64,000 bases of DNA from Terriglobia bacterium. GTDB lineage: Bacteria > Acidobacteriota > Terriglobia > JAIQFV01. Each line of letters begins with the position of its first letter. Positions within the stretch are counted from its first letter, which is position 1. Both the position numbers and the translations under genes were made by a program. The stretch is from the NCBI GenBank assembly GCA_020073085.1, contig JAIQFV010000014.1:62001-126000 (forward strand), in the 5' to 3' direction. Below, piece by piece: positions 1 through 8,092 of this stretch. The notes below the pieces were generated by a model that worked only from the letters and a program-made list of their open reading frames with translations, did not search any database and had not been told where the DNA came from.

Positions 1-2
1 TC

Positions 3-449
3 CCCGATGTGATGGGGCTGATTGAGGCGACCCGAATTCTGGTGAAGGAAGGGTTTGTGGTCCTGCCTTACACCAACGACGATCTCATCATCGCCAAGCG
101 GCTTATCGACGCGGGGGCTTCCGCGGTCATGCCGCTCGGCGCGCCCATCGGCAGTGGCATGGGCATCCAAAACCCCACCAACATCCGGATCATGCGCGAG
201 ATGATTAGCGGGGTGCCTCTTATCGTGGACGCCGGCGTCGGAACGGCGAGCGACGCGGCCCTTGCCATGGAACTCGGTGCGGATGCCGTGCTGATGAATA
301 CGGGAATTGCCTGCGCCCAGGATGCAGTCCTGATGGCCGAGGCGATGAAACATGGGGTGATCGCCGGCCGACAGGCCTATCTGGCAGGTCGGATCGAGAA
401 GAAGCTGTATGCGACGGCCTCCAGCCCGCTGGCGGGTGTGGTGCGGTAA
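3..449 (+). CDS. thiG: Thiazole synthase ThiG, C-terminal part (5' end outside window)
   Basis: ThiG forms the thiazole phosphate ring of thiamine from 1-deoxyxylulose 5-phosphate, the ThiS-thiocarboxylate and dehydroglycine, in the cytoplasm. The frame is open from the window edge (P-D-V-M-G-L...), so the start and the Schiff-base lysine lie outside. Visible are the phosphate-binding TIM-barrel loops [17 protein letters not shown] and [19 protein letters not shown], followed by [11 protein letters not shown], all typical of the family. The C-terminus ends normally at SSPLAGVVR. The gene is followed by an inverted-repeat gap and then convergent mqnD. Assignment to ThiG is firm from the motifs. 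Confidence 0.95.
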   Translation, partial: PDVMGLIEATRILVKEGFVVLPYTNDDLIIAKRLIDAGASAVMPLGAPIGSGMGIQNPTNIRIMREMISGVPLIVDAGVGTASDAALAMELGADAVLMNTGIACAQDAVLMAEAMKHGVIAGRQAYLAGRIEKKLYATASSPLAGVVR

Positions 450-454
450 GGGAA

Positions 455-693
455 GTTGTCGGTTCTCAGTTGCCAGTGCCCAGTTGCCAGTGCTCAGTTG
501 TCAGTTCTCAGATTTAACAGCTCAGAGAATAGATGACTGCAATGACCAGTCATCTGACCGCTCTTGGTTTTCTAGATTTCTGATGGGTCATGCATCGGAA
601 GGCCTTAACCAGGGGGTCCGCAAGCAACAGAGGATTGTCAAATAAATCGACCCTTCTGCTCACTGGCAACTGGGAACTGAGAACTGACAACTG
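455..693. repeat. Degenerate CAGTTGTCAGTT-type repeats as two inverted arms
   Basis: The arm at about 455-511 is a run of TCAGTTGCCAGTG/TCAGTTCTCAG-like units of about 7-8 nt. The arm at about 659-693 is its near reverse complement (CTGGCAACTGGGAACTGAG). The pair could fold into a long imperfect hairpin between the convergent genes thiG and mqnD, where it might stop transcription from both sides. That role is inferred. The 150 bases between the arms hold nothing I can identify. Confidence 0.75.
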
Positions 694-699
694 ATTTTC

Positions 700-1557
700 T
701 CACCCCACAAACTCCACGCGGACACGCTTGGGGAGGATCTTCTTTTTGAAGCCCTCGTTGAGGAGCAACTGAACGGCCCGCCGGCCGTCCTTGCCATAGT
801 CGAGAGTCAGGTCGTTCACATACATCCCCACGAACTTATCCGCCAGCTCCTTACTCATATCCCGGGCGAACTGCATGGCATAAGTCAAGGCCTCATCGCG
901 GTGGTCGAGCGCGTACTGAATCGAGGCTTTCAGCAAGCGGGAAACCTCCCGAATCGTTTCCAAACCCAAATCTTTTCGAATGGCGTTGCCGCCCAGGGGG
1001 AGGGGAAGTTGGTGGCGGTCGTACCACCATTCGCCCAGATCCAGGATCTTGTGAAGCCCTTCCCGGGCGTGGGTGAGCTGACCTTCGTGGATGAGCAGGC
1101 CCCCCTCCACCAATCCATGCTTGACGGCATCAATGATCTTGTCGAACGGGACGACCACGTGCTCAAAATCGGGTTCGTAAAGCTTTAGAGCGAGGAACGC
1201 GGTTGTCATCAGGCCGGGAATGGCGATGCGTTTTCCCTTGATGTCCTCGGGCGGGAAAGCCTTGCTGGCGACGACCAAAGGCCCGTATCGCTCGCCCATT
1301 GAAGAACCGTGTGGCAGCAAGGCGTAACGGTCTGCAATATGCGGGTATGCCGAAAAGGAGATGGCGGTGACTTCGTAGATGCCCTCCAGGGCTTTCGAGT
1401 TCAGGGTTTCGATATCGCCCAGGGTGTGATGAAACCTCAGATTTCCGGTGGGAAGCTTGTCGGTGGCGAGTGCATAGAACATGAAGGCATCATCGGAATC
1501 CGGGCTGTGCGCGATGTGGATATCGACCGGGTTGCTCGAAGGTGAAGGTTTCGTCAT
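700..1557 (-). CDS. mqnD: 1,4-dihydroxy-6-naphthoate synthase MqnD
   Basis: MqnD cleaves cyclic de-hypoxanthine futalosine to 1,4-dihydroxy-6-naphthoate in the futalosine route to menaquinone. The protein (285 aa) starts with the family motif [15 protein letters not shown] at about residues 15-29. It continues with [12 protein letters not shown], the [17 protein letters not shown] block and a [11 protein letters not shown] segment, all of the periplasmic-binding-protein-like fold used by MqnA/MqnD. I place the start at 1557, where GAGG lies five bases upstream of ATG; a longer frame to 1737 would overlap the end of the next gene and adds no family sequence. MqnA is the other candidate, but the HSPDSDD start favours MqnD. 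No other mqn gene is in the window. Confidence 0.88.
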   Translation of the reverse strand: MTKPSPSSNPVDIHIAHSPDSDDAFMFYALATDKLPTGNLRFHHTLGDIETLNSKALEGIYEVTAISFSAYPHIADRYALLPHGSSMGERYGPLVVASKAFPPEDIKGKRIAIPGLMTTAFLALKLYEPDFEHVVVPFDKIIDAVKHGLVEGGLLIHEGQLTHAREGLHKILDLGEWWYDRHQLPLPLGGNAIRKDLGLETIREVSRLLKASIQYALDHRDEALTYAMQFARDMSKELADKFVGMYVNDLTLDYGKDGRRAVQLLLNEGFKKKILPKRVRVEFVG

Positions 1558-1708
1558 AACGACCTCAGGAATGGAAATGCGAACCGACCTCGCTGGTGCA
1601 AAGAACAATGTCCAGAATGAAAAAGAGAGGAATGCATTATAACGAATAGTTTGCCATTTGAGAAAACTATGGAGTCTGTGGGCCAGTCTTGTTTGAGCAG
1701 GGTCTTCT

Positions 1709-2680
1709 CTAACGCGGAGGGCTCTCTGCGTTCTCAAAGAATTCCAGAAATTGACTGAGGATGAGTTCCTTGGAAAGGCGGGAGGGAAGCAGGATTCCCT
1801 GGTCGTCAGTCAGGGCAAGACGGGGGTAAAGGACGGCGAGGGAGTCGAATCGCCATCGCGCGTCGGTCCGGTCCTCCCTTCCATTCAATCGGTTCACAAG
1901 GGGTGCCAGGTCAATTCGCGGTCGCTTGGAGAGGGTCTTGGTTTCAAACCAGGTGACGATATGATAAAAGAACTCGCAGCGCAACCCGTCCTCACCTTCC
2001 AGAAAGGTTAATAGCCGGTCGTGCCGGCACGCATTGAAGCGCGACGTCAATGGAAATACTTCACGCGCTTCCATCACCGAGAGGCCGGCCTCCGGGTACT
2101 CATGAAGGGTGGCCGCTCCCCCCGCCAGGGCGCTTCGCGCCGCGGCGAGCCTGGCAAATTCCTCCTCATACAGTTCCCGGTAACGAGTCTGAAAGGTATT
2201 AAAAAGACCCGGGAGTTCGCCCAGCAGGGTTTCATAAATCAGTTGGTACTTCTGCGTTTCATCGAGCTTTATAAAATGTGCCCTTAAAGGGGAACGTTGA
2301 GGATCTTCAAAGGCGGAAACGACCAGATCGAACTGAACGGCCGCGGGAGTGGTAAACCAGCCGAAATCTCCCGCTTCAGCAGCGCGGATCAAGAACTCCT
2401 TGTGAGGAAGCGCCGCATGAGGATGCATCGCGGTCCAGCAGGACAGCAGTCCGTCGGTGTCGAAATGATTATTGCTGACAAATTCGATGTTCTCGAAAAG
2501 GCGATCAGCGTAAGGGTCGACGGCGAGATTAAGCGCAATCTCTGTGGAGGTGTCGGCCTTCAGATGTTCAGGAGTCTGGTTGTTGGGCCAATGACTGAGA
2601 TTAACACGACATTCCTCAACGCCATCAACCACCATGGTGTGCGATGGATTGATCCCGCTATGATAGAAGAGAAACTTCAT
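1709..2680 (-). CDS. Conserved hypothetical protein with an HFDTDG motif
   Basis: A soluble 323-residue protein without signal peptide or membrane segment. I do not recognise its function. The most distinctive stretch is [16 protein letters not shown] near residues 67-82. Its N-H-x-D-x-D-G pattern is reminiscent of metal-binding motifs of DHH-type phosphoesterases, but the remaining DHH motifs are not evident. It may belong to an uncharacterised DUF family (DUF6687 is a guess from memory). AAGGA six bases before ATG supports the start at 2680. It lies about 150 bases upstream of mqnD on the same strand, so co-transcription is possible. Confidence 0.6.
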   Translation of the reverse strand: MKFLFYHSGINPSHTMVVDGVEECRVNLSHWPNNQTPEHLKADTSTEIALNLAVDPYADRLFENIEFVSNNHFDTDGLLSCWTAMHPHAALPHKEFLIRAAEAGDFGWFTTPAAVQFDLVVSAFEDPQRSPLRAHFIKLDETQKYQLIYETLLGELPGLFNTFQTRYRELYEEEFARLAAARSALAGGAATLHEYPEAGLSVMEAREVFPLTSRFNACRHDRLLTFLEGEDGLRCEFFYHIVTWFETKTLSKRPRIDLAPLVNRLNGREDRTDARWRFDSLAVLYPRLALTDDQGILLPSRLSKELILSQFLEFFENAESPPR

Positions 2681-2995
2681 GGGCCATCCTTCAAATACAG
2701 TTGAGTTCGGTTTGAGTGCATGAGTAGAGGAGGATGAGTCGCCTCGCCCTGCATGACTTCTAAAAAACGACTTACTAGCACGAGCCTGCCACCATCACCA
2801 TCCTACAACAAAAAAGCTTCCCGCATTGGATATCATGTACTGCGCTTGATGTACCGGATTCGAATCCCTTCTTGGAAGAGGATAACGCGGAAAAACTCTC
2901 CCCGGCGTAAATATTCTTTCCGTTACAAATTTGACAATTACCGTTATGAATAACGAAAACCGTTAACCGCAAAAGATCCCCGCCGTTCGTCAATC

Positions 2996-3012
2996 GTCAC
3001 AAATTGTATGAC
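2996..3012. promoter_or_regulatory. Inverted-repeat operator candidate GTCA-N9-TGAC
   Basis: GTCACAAATTGTATGAC has symmetrical GTCA/TGAC ends and a CACAAATTGT core, which is itself a palindrome. It lies 9 bases upstream of the sigma-54 promoter at 3022. The core recurs at 7651-7660, and shorter-spaced versions occur at 3115 and 5326. It may be the binding site of a regulator of the fibre genes. Confidence 0.5.
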
Positions 3013-3021
3013 TTGGTCTTT

Positions 3022-3037
3022 TGGCACCCCATTTGCC
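3022..3037 (+). promoter_or_regulatory. Sigma-54 (RpoN) promoter for the fibre-subunit genes
   Basis: TGGCACCCCATTTGCC matches the -24/-12 consensus TGGCACG-N4-TTGCW with GG at 3023-3024 and GC at 3035-3036, the obligatory spacing. Transcription should start near 3048-3050, leaving a leader of about 260 bases before the first subunit gene. Sigma-54 promoters need an AAA+ activator; none is encoded in the window. Confidence 0.75.
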
Positions 3038-3114
3038 AATGAGTCTCTGTTGATTTTATTGGAGGAATCAACGTGTGCTCATCTCTGGTCCCGGAAACAA
3101 GACCTATGGGGCTC

Positions 3115-3128
3115 GTCACAATTCTGAC
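3115..3128. promoter_or_regulatory. Operator-like palindrome GTCACAATTCTGAC
   Basis: GTCA-N6-TGAC, in the leader of the first cassette and downstream of the predicted sigma-54 start site. It differs by one base from the element at 5326-5339 in front of the second cassette. The near-identity of two separate copies, each ahead of an equivalent gene, is what argues for function. Confidence 0.5.
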
Positions 3129-3306
3129 ACACCTTTGAAATATTTTTGTTAAGTGTCTGATGTAAAAAATGACATGTACGATGCGAAAGGGAATGACGAT
3201 GAAGCGGCAGAAGCAAATGAAGACGGGATCAACAAGAAGGTTGATTCATAGTTCCTCTCATAAATCCGGTCTACCAGTGACCCATAAACTGGGAAAGGAA
3301 AATGAA

Positions 3307-3819
3307 ATGAAAAACAATTGGAAAGCTCTTTTGACTTGCACTGCAGTTGTGGCACTGGTCCTCTTGATGGGAACTTCGACCTTCGCCGCAAACGTCACTC
3401 AAACCCTGACCATCAATGCCACGGTGGCCGCCCGGGCGGAATTAACGCTGGCTCCGGCGACGATCAGTTTTGCCGACGCCAGTCCGGCGACCACGCCGAG
3501 CATCACGGCCAATTCCCCGGTCACCGTGACGGCGAATGTGCGCACTGCAAAAGCATCGACAGCAACTCTGACGGCTCTGGCTGGCACCGATCTCACCTCA
3601 GGGACGGATACCATTCCGATTACAGCCGTCACTTGGACAGCGTCAGCGTTGCCGTTTATTGCGGGGACCATGAGCCATACCTCCGCGCAAAGTGGTGCGA
3701 CGTTCAGCGCAGGCAGCGGTTCTTATAGCGGGACATACACTTTCACGTTGGCCAATAGCTGGAATTATAACGTCGGCGCTTATGCCGCGACAGTGACTTA
3801 TACATTGACCGCTCCATAA
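3307..3819 (+). CDS. Small secreted beta-sandwich protein, fibre-subunit candidate A
   Basis: A 170-residue protein with a signal peptide (MKNNWKALL..., hydrophobic core, cleavage near TFA-AN) and a Thr/Ala/Ser-rich mature part without cysteine. The mature domain runs from TLTINATVAARAELTLAP through ISFADASP, VTVTANVRT, LTSGTDTIPI and WTAS to the end strand AATVTYTLTAP. Alternating polar/hydrophobic strands suggest one Ig-like domain. It is one of six paralogues in this cluster and pairs most closely with protein D at 5688. The start at 3307 has GGAAAGGA upstream. An overlapping longer frame to 3169 is probably not used. A role as fibre subunit is inferred from the chaperone and barrel genes downstream; spore-coat-U or DUF4402-like proteins are the nearest families I can think of. 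Confidence 0.8.
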   Translation: MKNNWKALLTCTAVVALVLLMGTSTFAANVTQTLTINATVAARAELTLAPATISFADASPATTPSITANSPVTVTANVRTAKASTATLTALAGTDLTSGTDTIPITAVTWTASALPFIAGTMSHTSAQSGATFSAGSGSYSGTYTFTLANSWNYNVGAYAATVTYTLTAP

Positions 3820-3895
3820 AAGATATCTTCCAGGTTTTACCGGCGGCCGGATTTGAATCGGAATGATCTTAACCAAACGAATCTCGGAGGACATC

Positions 3896-4408
3896 ATGAA
3901 ACAATCTTATAAGACCTTGTTGAGCTTCGGGGCGGTGGCGTTGATGGTCCTGTTCATCAGCTCCTCAGTTTTTGCCGCATCGAGCCCAGCCACCCTCACA
4001 ATCAACGCGACCGTTGCGGCCCGGGCCGAGTTAGTGCTGGCGCCGACGACGATCAACTTTGCAGACGCGAGTCCGACCACGACCGCTTCCGTTCCTGCAG
4101 ATAACCCCGTGGCTGTGACCGCGAGGATCCGTACTGGGAGAGCGACTGCAGCAACGCTAACAGTTACCTCCGCTGCAGATTTGACCGCAGGCACGGACAC
4201 CATTCCGATCAGCAATGTCAGTTGGACCGCCTCCGGCGCGCCTTTTATCGCCGGGACCATGAACAAGGCAACGCCGCAAAGTGCCGCGACCTTCGCTAAC
4301 GGCAGTGGATTGTTCGGCGGGACGTTCAATTTTTTCCTGGCCAATAGCTGGACCTACAATACCGGCGCTTACACAGCAACGGTTACCTATACATTGACCG
4401 CCCCATAA
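3896..4408 (+). CDS. Small secreted beta-sandwich protein, fibre-subunit candidate B
   Basis: A 170-residue paralogue of A with signal peptide (MKQSYKTLLSFGAVALMVL..., cleavage near VFA-AS). The mature domain has the same blocks: TLTINATVAARAELVLAP, INFADASP, VAVTARIRTG, LTAGTDTIPIS, WTASGAPFIAGTMNK and the closing TATVTYTLTAP. No cysteines. Shared details (ELVLxPTTINFAD, ADNPVxVTARxRTGxATAATLTV, GxFNFxLAN) make it the counterpart of E at 6253 rather than of A. CGGAGG seven bases upstream supports the start. It follows A by 76 bases, most likely in the same transcript. Confidence 0.8.
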   Translation: MKQSYKTLLSFGAVALMVLFISSSVFAASSPATLTINATVAARAELVLAPTTINFADASPTTTASVPADNPVAVTARIRTGRATAATLTVTSAADLTAGTDTIPISNVSWTASGAPFIAGTMNKATPQSAATFANGSGLFGGTFNFFLANSWTYNTGAYTATVTYTLTAP

Positions 4409-4437
4409 AGGCGGCTGCGGCTGGCTTCGATAGAGAC

Positions 4438-4472
4438 AGCAGCGGGACGATTGCAGAAACGCTCCCGCTGCT
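4438..4472 (+). terminator. Intercistronic hairpin before cysteine-containing subunit C
   Basis: AGCAGCGGGA at 4438-4447 pairs perfectly with TCCCGCTGCT at 4463-4472. There is no clear U-run, so it may be a leaky terminator or a 3'-end protecting stem between B and C. An equivalent stem with a T-run sits at 6794-6828 in the second cassette. Confidence 0.6.
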
Positions 4473-4517
4473 CCATCTATCACTCTTAAGAGATGCGCGC
4501 CTGAGAGGAAGACGCCC

Positions 4518-5069
4518 ATGAGACCCGATAGGCAGAACAAGCCAGAACCAAAGGGGATGGGCAGGTTCAAGCAGCAGACGATCGCGGGAATGGTGATCGC
4601 GATCGCCCTGCTGATTGCGAGTCCACTTTCCCAAGCCCAGACCTTGTCTCTGAACGTGAATCCCAGTTCGATTAGTTTCGCGGATCAAAATCCTACTAAC
4701 TTCCCCAGTATCTCGGCGAGCGCGATCGTGCAGGTGCAAGTCACCGCTTCCTGGGGCAATGGGACCTGGTCGGTCACAAGCCTGGCTGGCGGCGATCTCT
4801 TAAACTCCGACGGGAGAAGCGTGATTCCAATTTCCAATATGCGCTGGACCGCTTCGCGGGCCAGCGGCAGCTGCTCCGGGGGATGTACTTGCATGGGGGG
4901 GACAGCCAGTAAATCGAGCCCGCAACATATCCTCAACGGGAGTGGCTATACCGGGTTCCTTGGATTTGGTAGTTATACCTGCAATGTTAACTTCACACTC
5001 GTGAATGACTGGAGTTACAACACGGGGTCCTATTCCCAATCGCTCACGGTCACCGCGGCAAATCCGTAA
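4518..5069 (+). CDS. Cysteine-containing secreted paralogue, fibre-subunit candidate C
   Basis: A 183-residue secreted protein with a longer basic N-terminus and a signal peptide ending near SQAQT. The domain follows the same plan as A and B: ISFADQNPT, VQVQVTASW, then a nearly equivalent IPISNMRWTAS block and VNDWSYNTGSYSQSLTV at the end. It differs by four cysteines (SCSGGCTC around residues 117-124 and YTCNV further on), which could form disulphides in the periplasm. It is the counterpart of F at 6860. GAGAGGAA before ATG supports the start. Placement behind a hairpin suggests lower expression than A and B, fitting a tip, base or adaptor subunit; this is inference. Confidence 0.75.
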   Translation: MRPDRQNKPEPKGMGRFKQQTIAGMVIAIALLIASPLSQAQTLSLNVNPSSISFADQNPTNFPSISASAIVQVQVTASWGNGTWSVTSLAGGDLLNSDGRSVIPISNMRWTASRASGSCSGGCTCMGGTASKSSPQHILNGSGYTGFLGFGSYTCNVNFTLVNDWSYNTGSYSQSLTVTAANP

Positions 5070-5687
5070 ACGGATTCCCCGGAGTTGTCCTTGGGTTCGA
5101 GAGATCCGATTGGATTGGGTGTCTCGCGGTTTTCTGTGGGGGATCCCGGTCCTCTCTGATCCTTATTCCTTGTCGCCATTCGACAACCCCATATTGACTT
5201 AATCTAAACGCGCTTTTCCCAGTCCCTTACTTGGGGGGCTAAGATGTCTTCATTTTGATGATGAGTGCTGCCATTTAAACCATCCCTAAAGTGATCTCTA
5301 GCACCTCGTCGCTTGGCCCAAAATCGTCACAATTTTGACATCCCTTCCTCAGAAGTTACAACTCCTCCCTTTCCTTTCAAGTTCTGAAATGTCACAAAAA
5401 TGTTAATTTATGACCTTTAGTTAGAAAGGCTTAGATCGTCGGACCCCAATGAAATCAGGGTCTCTTGAAGGGTCTACTCTCCGGCCCTATCCATCCCCAA
5501 GGAATCTCCCTACCGTCACATTTTTGTCATATGAAAGTTGTAAAACATGACTGTGATTATCGAGAGGGGTTTAACAGTGGACTTGACAGAGCAAAATTCG
5601 ACAAAGCAAGCGGTGATCAGCAAGTCCAGTGTTAAGCCCCTTGATGAGTCCGAGAAAAAACAAATTTCATTCAAACAAGAGGAAAAC
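5070..5687. other. Long leader between the two subunit cassettes
   Basis: This 618-base gap holds several GTCACA elements (5326, 5391, 5515) and AT-rich stretches, and looks like a duplicated regulatory leader. An open frame from 5547 is continuous with gene D, but its first 47 residues are hydrophilic and resemble no paralogue, so I treat them as untranslated. Confidence 0.5.
5326..5339. promoter_or_regulatory. Operator-like palindrome GTCACAATTTTGAC before the second cassette
   Basis: GTCA-N6-TGAC, one base different from the element at 3115-3128. Further GTCACA half-sites occur at 5391 and 5515 in the same leader. I could not find a convincing -24/-12 promoter in this gap, so the second cassette may have another promoter type or be read from the first. 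Confidence 0.45.
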
Positions 5688-6206
5688 ATGAAAACCAATT
5701 CGAGTCCCGCCAGGAAGATCTTTACAATTCTTGCTGTGATGGGGGTGGCAGCCATGATGACCGGCTCCACACTTTTTGCGGCCACACAAACCTTAACCAT
5801 CAATGCTACGGTATCCGCTCGTGCGGAGTTGACACTATCCCCTTCAACGATCAATTTTGTGGATTCAAGTCCCACTGGCACGCCAACCATCACCGCTAAC
5901 TCCACGGTGGCCGTGACGGCCAACGTGCGGACAGCGGCAAACAGCAAAGCGACGCTCCTGGCGGCAGTGAGTGGAGACCTGATGTCGGGGACTGACTCCA
6001 TCCCCGCGAGCAATGTCAGTTGGACCGCTTCGGCGGGTCCATTCATTGCCGGAACCTTGAACAAGACCACGGCGCAGAGTGCGGCCAATTTTGCAAACGG
6101 GAGCGGGTCGTACAACGGAGTTTACACTTTTACCCTGGTCAACAGCTGGACCTACAACACAGGGAGTTATGCGGCGACGGTGACCTACACCCTGACCGCT
6201 CCATAG
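5688..6206 (+). CDS. Small secreted beta-sandwich protein, fibre-subunit candidate D
   Basis: A 172-residue paralogue with signal peptide (MKTNSSPARKIFTILAVMGV..., cleavage near LFA-AT), no cysteine and the common blocks TLTINATVSARAELTLSP, INFVDSSP, VAVTANVRT, SGTDSIP, WTAS and AATVTYTLTAP. TPTITANS and GSYNGVYTFTL match A (TPSITANS, GSYSGTYTFTL), so D opens the second copy of the cassette. AGAGGAAAAC precedes the ATG at 5688, a better start than 5547, because the other paralogues also begin directly with the signal peptide. Role inferred as for A. Confidence 0.8.
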   Translation: MKTNSSPARKIFTILAVMGVAAMMTGSTLFAATQTLTINATVSARAELTLSPSTINFVDSSPTGTPTITANSTVAVTANVRTAANSKATLLAAVSGDLMSGTDSIPASNVSWTASAGPFIAGTLNKTTAQSAANFANGSGSYNGVYTFTLVNSWTYNTGSYAATVTYTLTAP

Positions 6207-6252
6207 ATTTTAGCTTTCAAAACTTGAACAAATAATCCTTATGGAGACCAAC

Positions 6253-6765
6253 ATGAAGAACTTTTGGAAGACCCTGATAACGATTACAGTAATTGCCGGC
6301 GCCGCGCTCATCCTGAGCACTGCAGCTTTCGCTGCATCCGACAGCAAGACGCTGACCATCAATGCCACCATTTCGGCTCGCGCCGAGCTGGTGCTTTCGC
6401 CCACGACGATCAACTTCGCTGATAACAGTCCGACGTCGGTAGCTTCCGTTGCCGCCGACAACCCCGTCTCGGTGACCGCCAGGGTACGCACGGGAAAAGC
6501 GACCGCAGCGACATTGACGGTTGCTTCCCCTACCGATCTGACTTCGGGTTCGGATACCATTCCGATCAGTGCAGTGAGTTGGACCGCGACCGGCGCGCCA
6601 TTCATCGCCGGGGCGATGAACAAAACGACCGCCCAGAGCGCGGCGACCTTTGCCAATGGCAGCGGTTCGTTCACCGGCTCATTTAATTTTGTCCTGGCGA
6701 ATACCTGGGCTTACAATACCGGGAGCTATACGGCCAACGTTACGTATACGCTGACCGCCCCCTAG
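6253..6765 (+). CDS. Small secreted beta-sandwich protein, fibre-subunit candidate E
   Basis: A 170-residue paralogue with signal peptide (MKNFWKTLITITVIAGA..., cleavage near AFA-AS) and no cysteine. It shares with B the ELVLSPTTINFAD, ADNPVSVTARVRTG and FNFVLANTW stretches, and ends in TYTLTAP. An ATG at 6241 is in frame, but GGAG six bases before the ATG at 6253 and the paralogue N-termini favour 6253. Only 46 bases separate it from D, so the two should be co-transcribed. Confidence 0.8.
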   Translation: MKNFWKTLITITVIAGAALILSTAAFAASDSKTLTINATISARAELVLSPTTINFADNSPTSVASVAADNPVSVTARVRTGKATAATLTVASPTDLTSGSDTIPISAVSWTATGAPFIAGAMNKTTAQSAATFANGSGSFTGSFNFVLANTWAYNTGSYTANVTYTLTAP

Positions 6766-6793
6766 TTCTCCTGCTGCGGGTTCGGTGATGTGC

Positions 6794-6837
6794 GGACAGC
6801 GGGATGGTGATGACCTCCCCCGCTGTCCCGGTTTTTT
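6794..6837 (+). terminator. Hairpin plus T-run before cysteine-containing subunit F
   Basis: GGACAGCGGG (6794-6803) pairs perfectly with CCCGCTGTCC (6819-6828), followed by a T-run at 6832-6837. This is a proper intrinsic-terminator shape inside the putative operon, so it probably acts as an attenuator that lowers transcription of F relative to D and E. Its position matches the hairpin at 4438-4472. Confidence 0.7.
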
Positions 6838-6859
6838 CGAAGGAAAGATAGGTCAAGCG

Positions 6860-7372
6860 ATGCTAAAAAAGACGGAAACAAAAATTTTGATGGGGATCGC
6901 GGTTCTGGCGGCGGTCTGCATGTGGGGTTCGCCGTCTTACGCTGCAGTTAATTTCACGCTCACGATAACTCCGTCCACCATCAGTTTTCCTGATGCCAAT
7001 CCAACCACGACGGCCCAGATTCCAGCCAACTCCTCAGTGGCGATAAAAGTGACGACGAGTTATGCGACTAACACGAATTGGTCGGTTCACTTTTTGGCCA
7101 ATGGCGATCTGAGGAATAGTGTTGGCACGAGCACGATTCCCATCGCCAACATCACTTGGACTGCAACGCTAACCGGGAATTCCTGTCTGCAAGGTTGCAG
7201 CTGCGTGGCAGGGACCATGAGCTCGACGGCCGCACAGGATGTGATTCGAGGGCGCGGGAACACTCCTACGAACGGTTTCAATTGCAATACCAATTTTCTG
7301 CTGAAGAACCAGTGGGGTTACATCACAGGCTCATACACTCAGACGATTACTGTGGTCACCGCATCGCCATAA
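6860..7372 (+). CDS. Cysteine-containing secreted paralogue, fibre-subunit candidate F
   Basis: A 170-residue secreted protein (signal peptide MLKKTETKILMGIAVLAAV..., cleavage near SYA-AV). It has ISFPDANPTT, the IPIANITWTA block, SCLQGCSCVAGTMS and NCNTNFLL, ending in GSYTQTITVVTASP. The four cysteines sit where those of C sit, making F its counterpart in the second cassette. The start follows AGGTCAAGCG. An in-frame start at 6785 lies inside the preceding hairpin region and is unlikely. It is the last subunit gene before a 720-base gap and the chaperone gene. Confidence 0.75.
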   Translation: MLKKTETKILMGIAVLAAVCMWGSPSYAAVNFTLTITPSTISFPDANPTTTAQIPANSSVAIKVTTSYATNTNWSVHFLANGDLRNSVGTSTIPIANITWTATLTGNSCLQGCSCVAGTMSSTAAQDVIRGRGNTPTNGFNCNTNFLLKNQWGYITGSYTQTITVVTASP

Positions 7373-8092
7373 ACACCTCCCCTCTGCCCCGGGGCCCTGA
7401 GAAATGCGGGTATCCGTGAGGGTGAGGCCTTTGAAGTTCGCGTATGTCCTCCGTTCGATTGTTGAAGAGCAAGCGCAGAGAAATGATTCGGCCGGCCCAA
7501 GCGATGAACCGTTCTGTGATGATTTTCCGCCCACTCCCCTCACCCCCTGTCGCCTCGTTTGTCTGACCCAGAGCTTGATCGGCAAGGTTTCTTTTTCACG
7601 GTTTTCTTGGTTCACCTTCAGGGGGTTAACAAATTACCAGAGGGAAGAGCCACAAATTGTCAATGATGGAATCTCACGGAATTCCCTTAATGTGCTCAAA
7701 AAGAAAGAGATGTTCGATTGGAGGGTGGTTTGCATATGCATATAGGATGGTCTGCATTGGGTTAATGTCCCGCCATCCAAAGGATTGTAACCGGCCGTGG
7801 CCGGGTCCCTCGATTGAGCTGAGGCGAAGCGGGCGTCCCAGATAAGACTTTTCGCTTCAGGATAGACCTTTTCGTTGCCAGGTGGGTTTTGAAATCTCGC
7901 TTCCTACCAGCGCCGCACGCTCTGCTGCAAAAAATTCTGCAACCTCCAGTGGATGTTAAAGTTTTGAGACACTTTTTTCGGACAATGCAGCGTAGTGAAA
8001 GTGGCAGGATCGGAAGTGGAAAGAGGTAAGTCGAGTTGAATAAAGAAATCAAGGGGATCCAGGGAAGTTCAAGCAGGGATAAGGAAGGAAAG
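7373..8092. other. Long gap between subunits and chaperone, with a possible second sigma-54 promoter
   Basis: No convincing gene: the frames here have no signal peptide, no family motif and poor start signals. CACAAATTGT at 7651-7660 repeats the core of the element at 2996. TGGAGGGTGGTTTGCA at 7719-7734 keeps GG and GC of a -24/-12 promoter at the right spacing, but three of the intervening consensus bases differ. It may drive the chaperone and barrel genes separately. Confidence 0.4.

Noticed and set aside
5547-5687. N-terminal extension of subunit D
   Set aside because: The 47 residues have no counterpart in the other five paralogues, and a good ribosome site and signal peptide begin at 5688.
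7404-7745. 113-residue plus-strand frame between subunit F and the chaperone
   Set aside because: No signal peptide or family sequence, start without a ribosome site, and it covers the putative regulatory motif at 7651.
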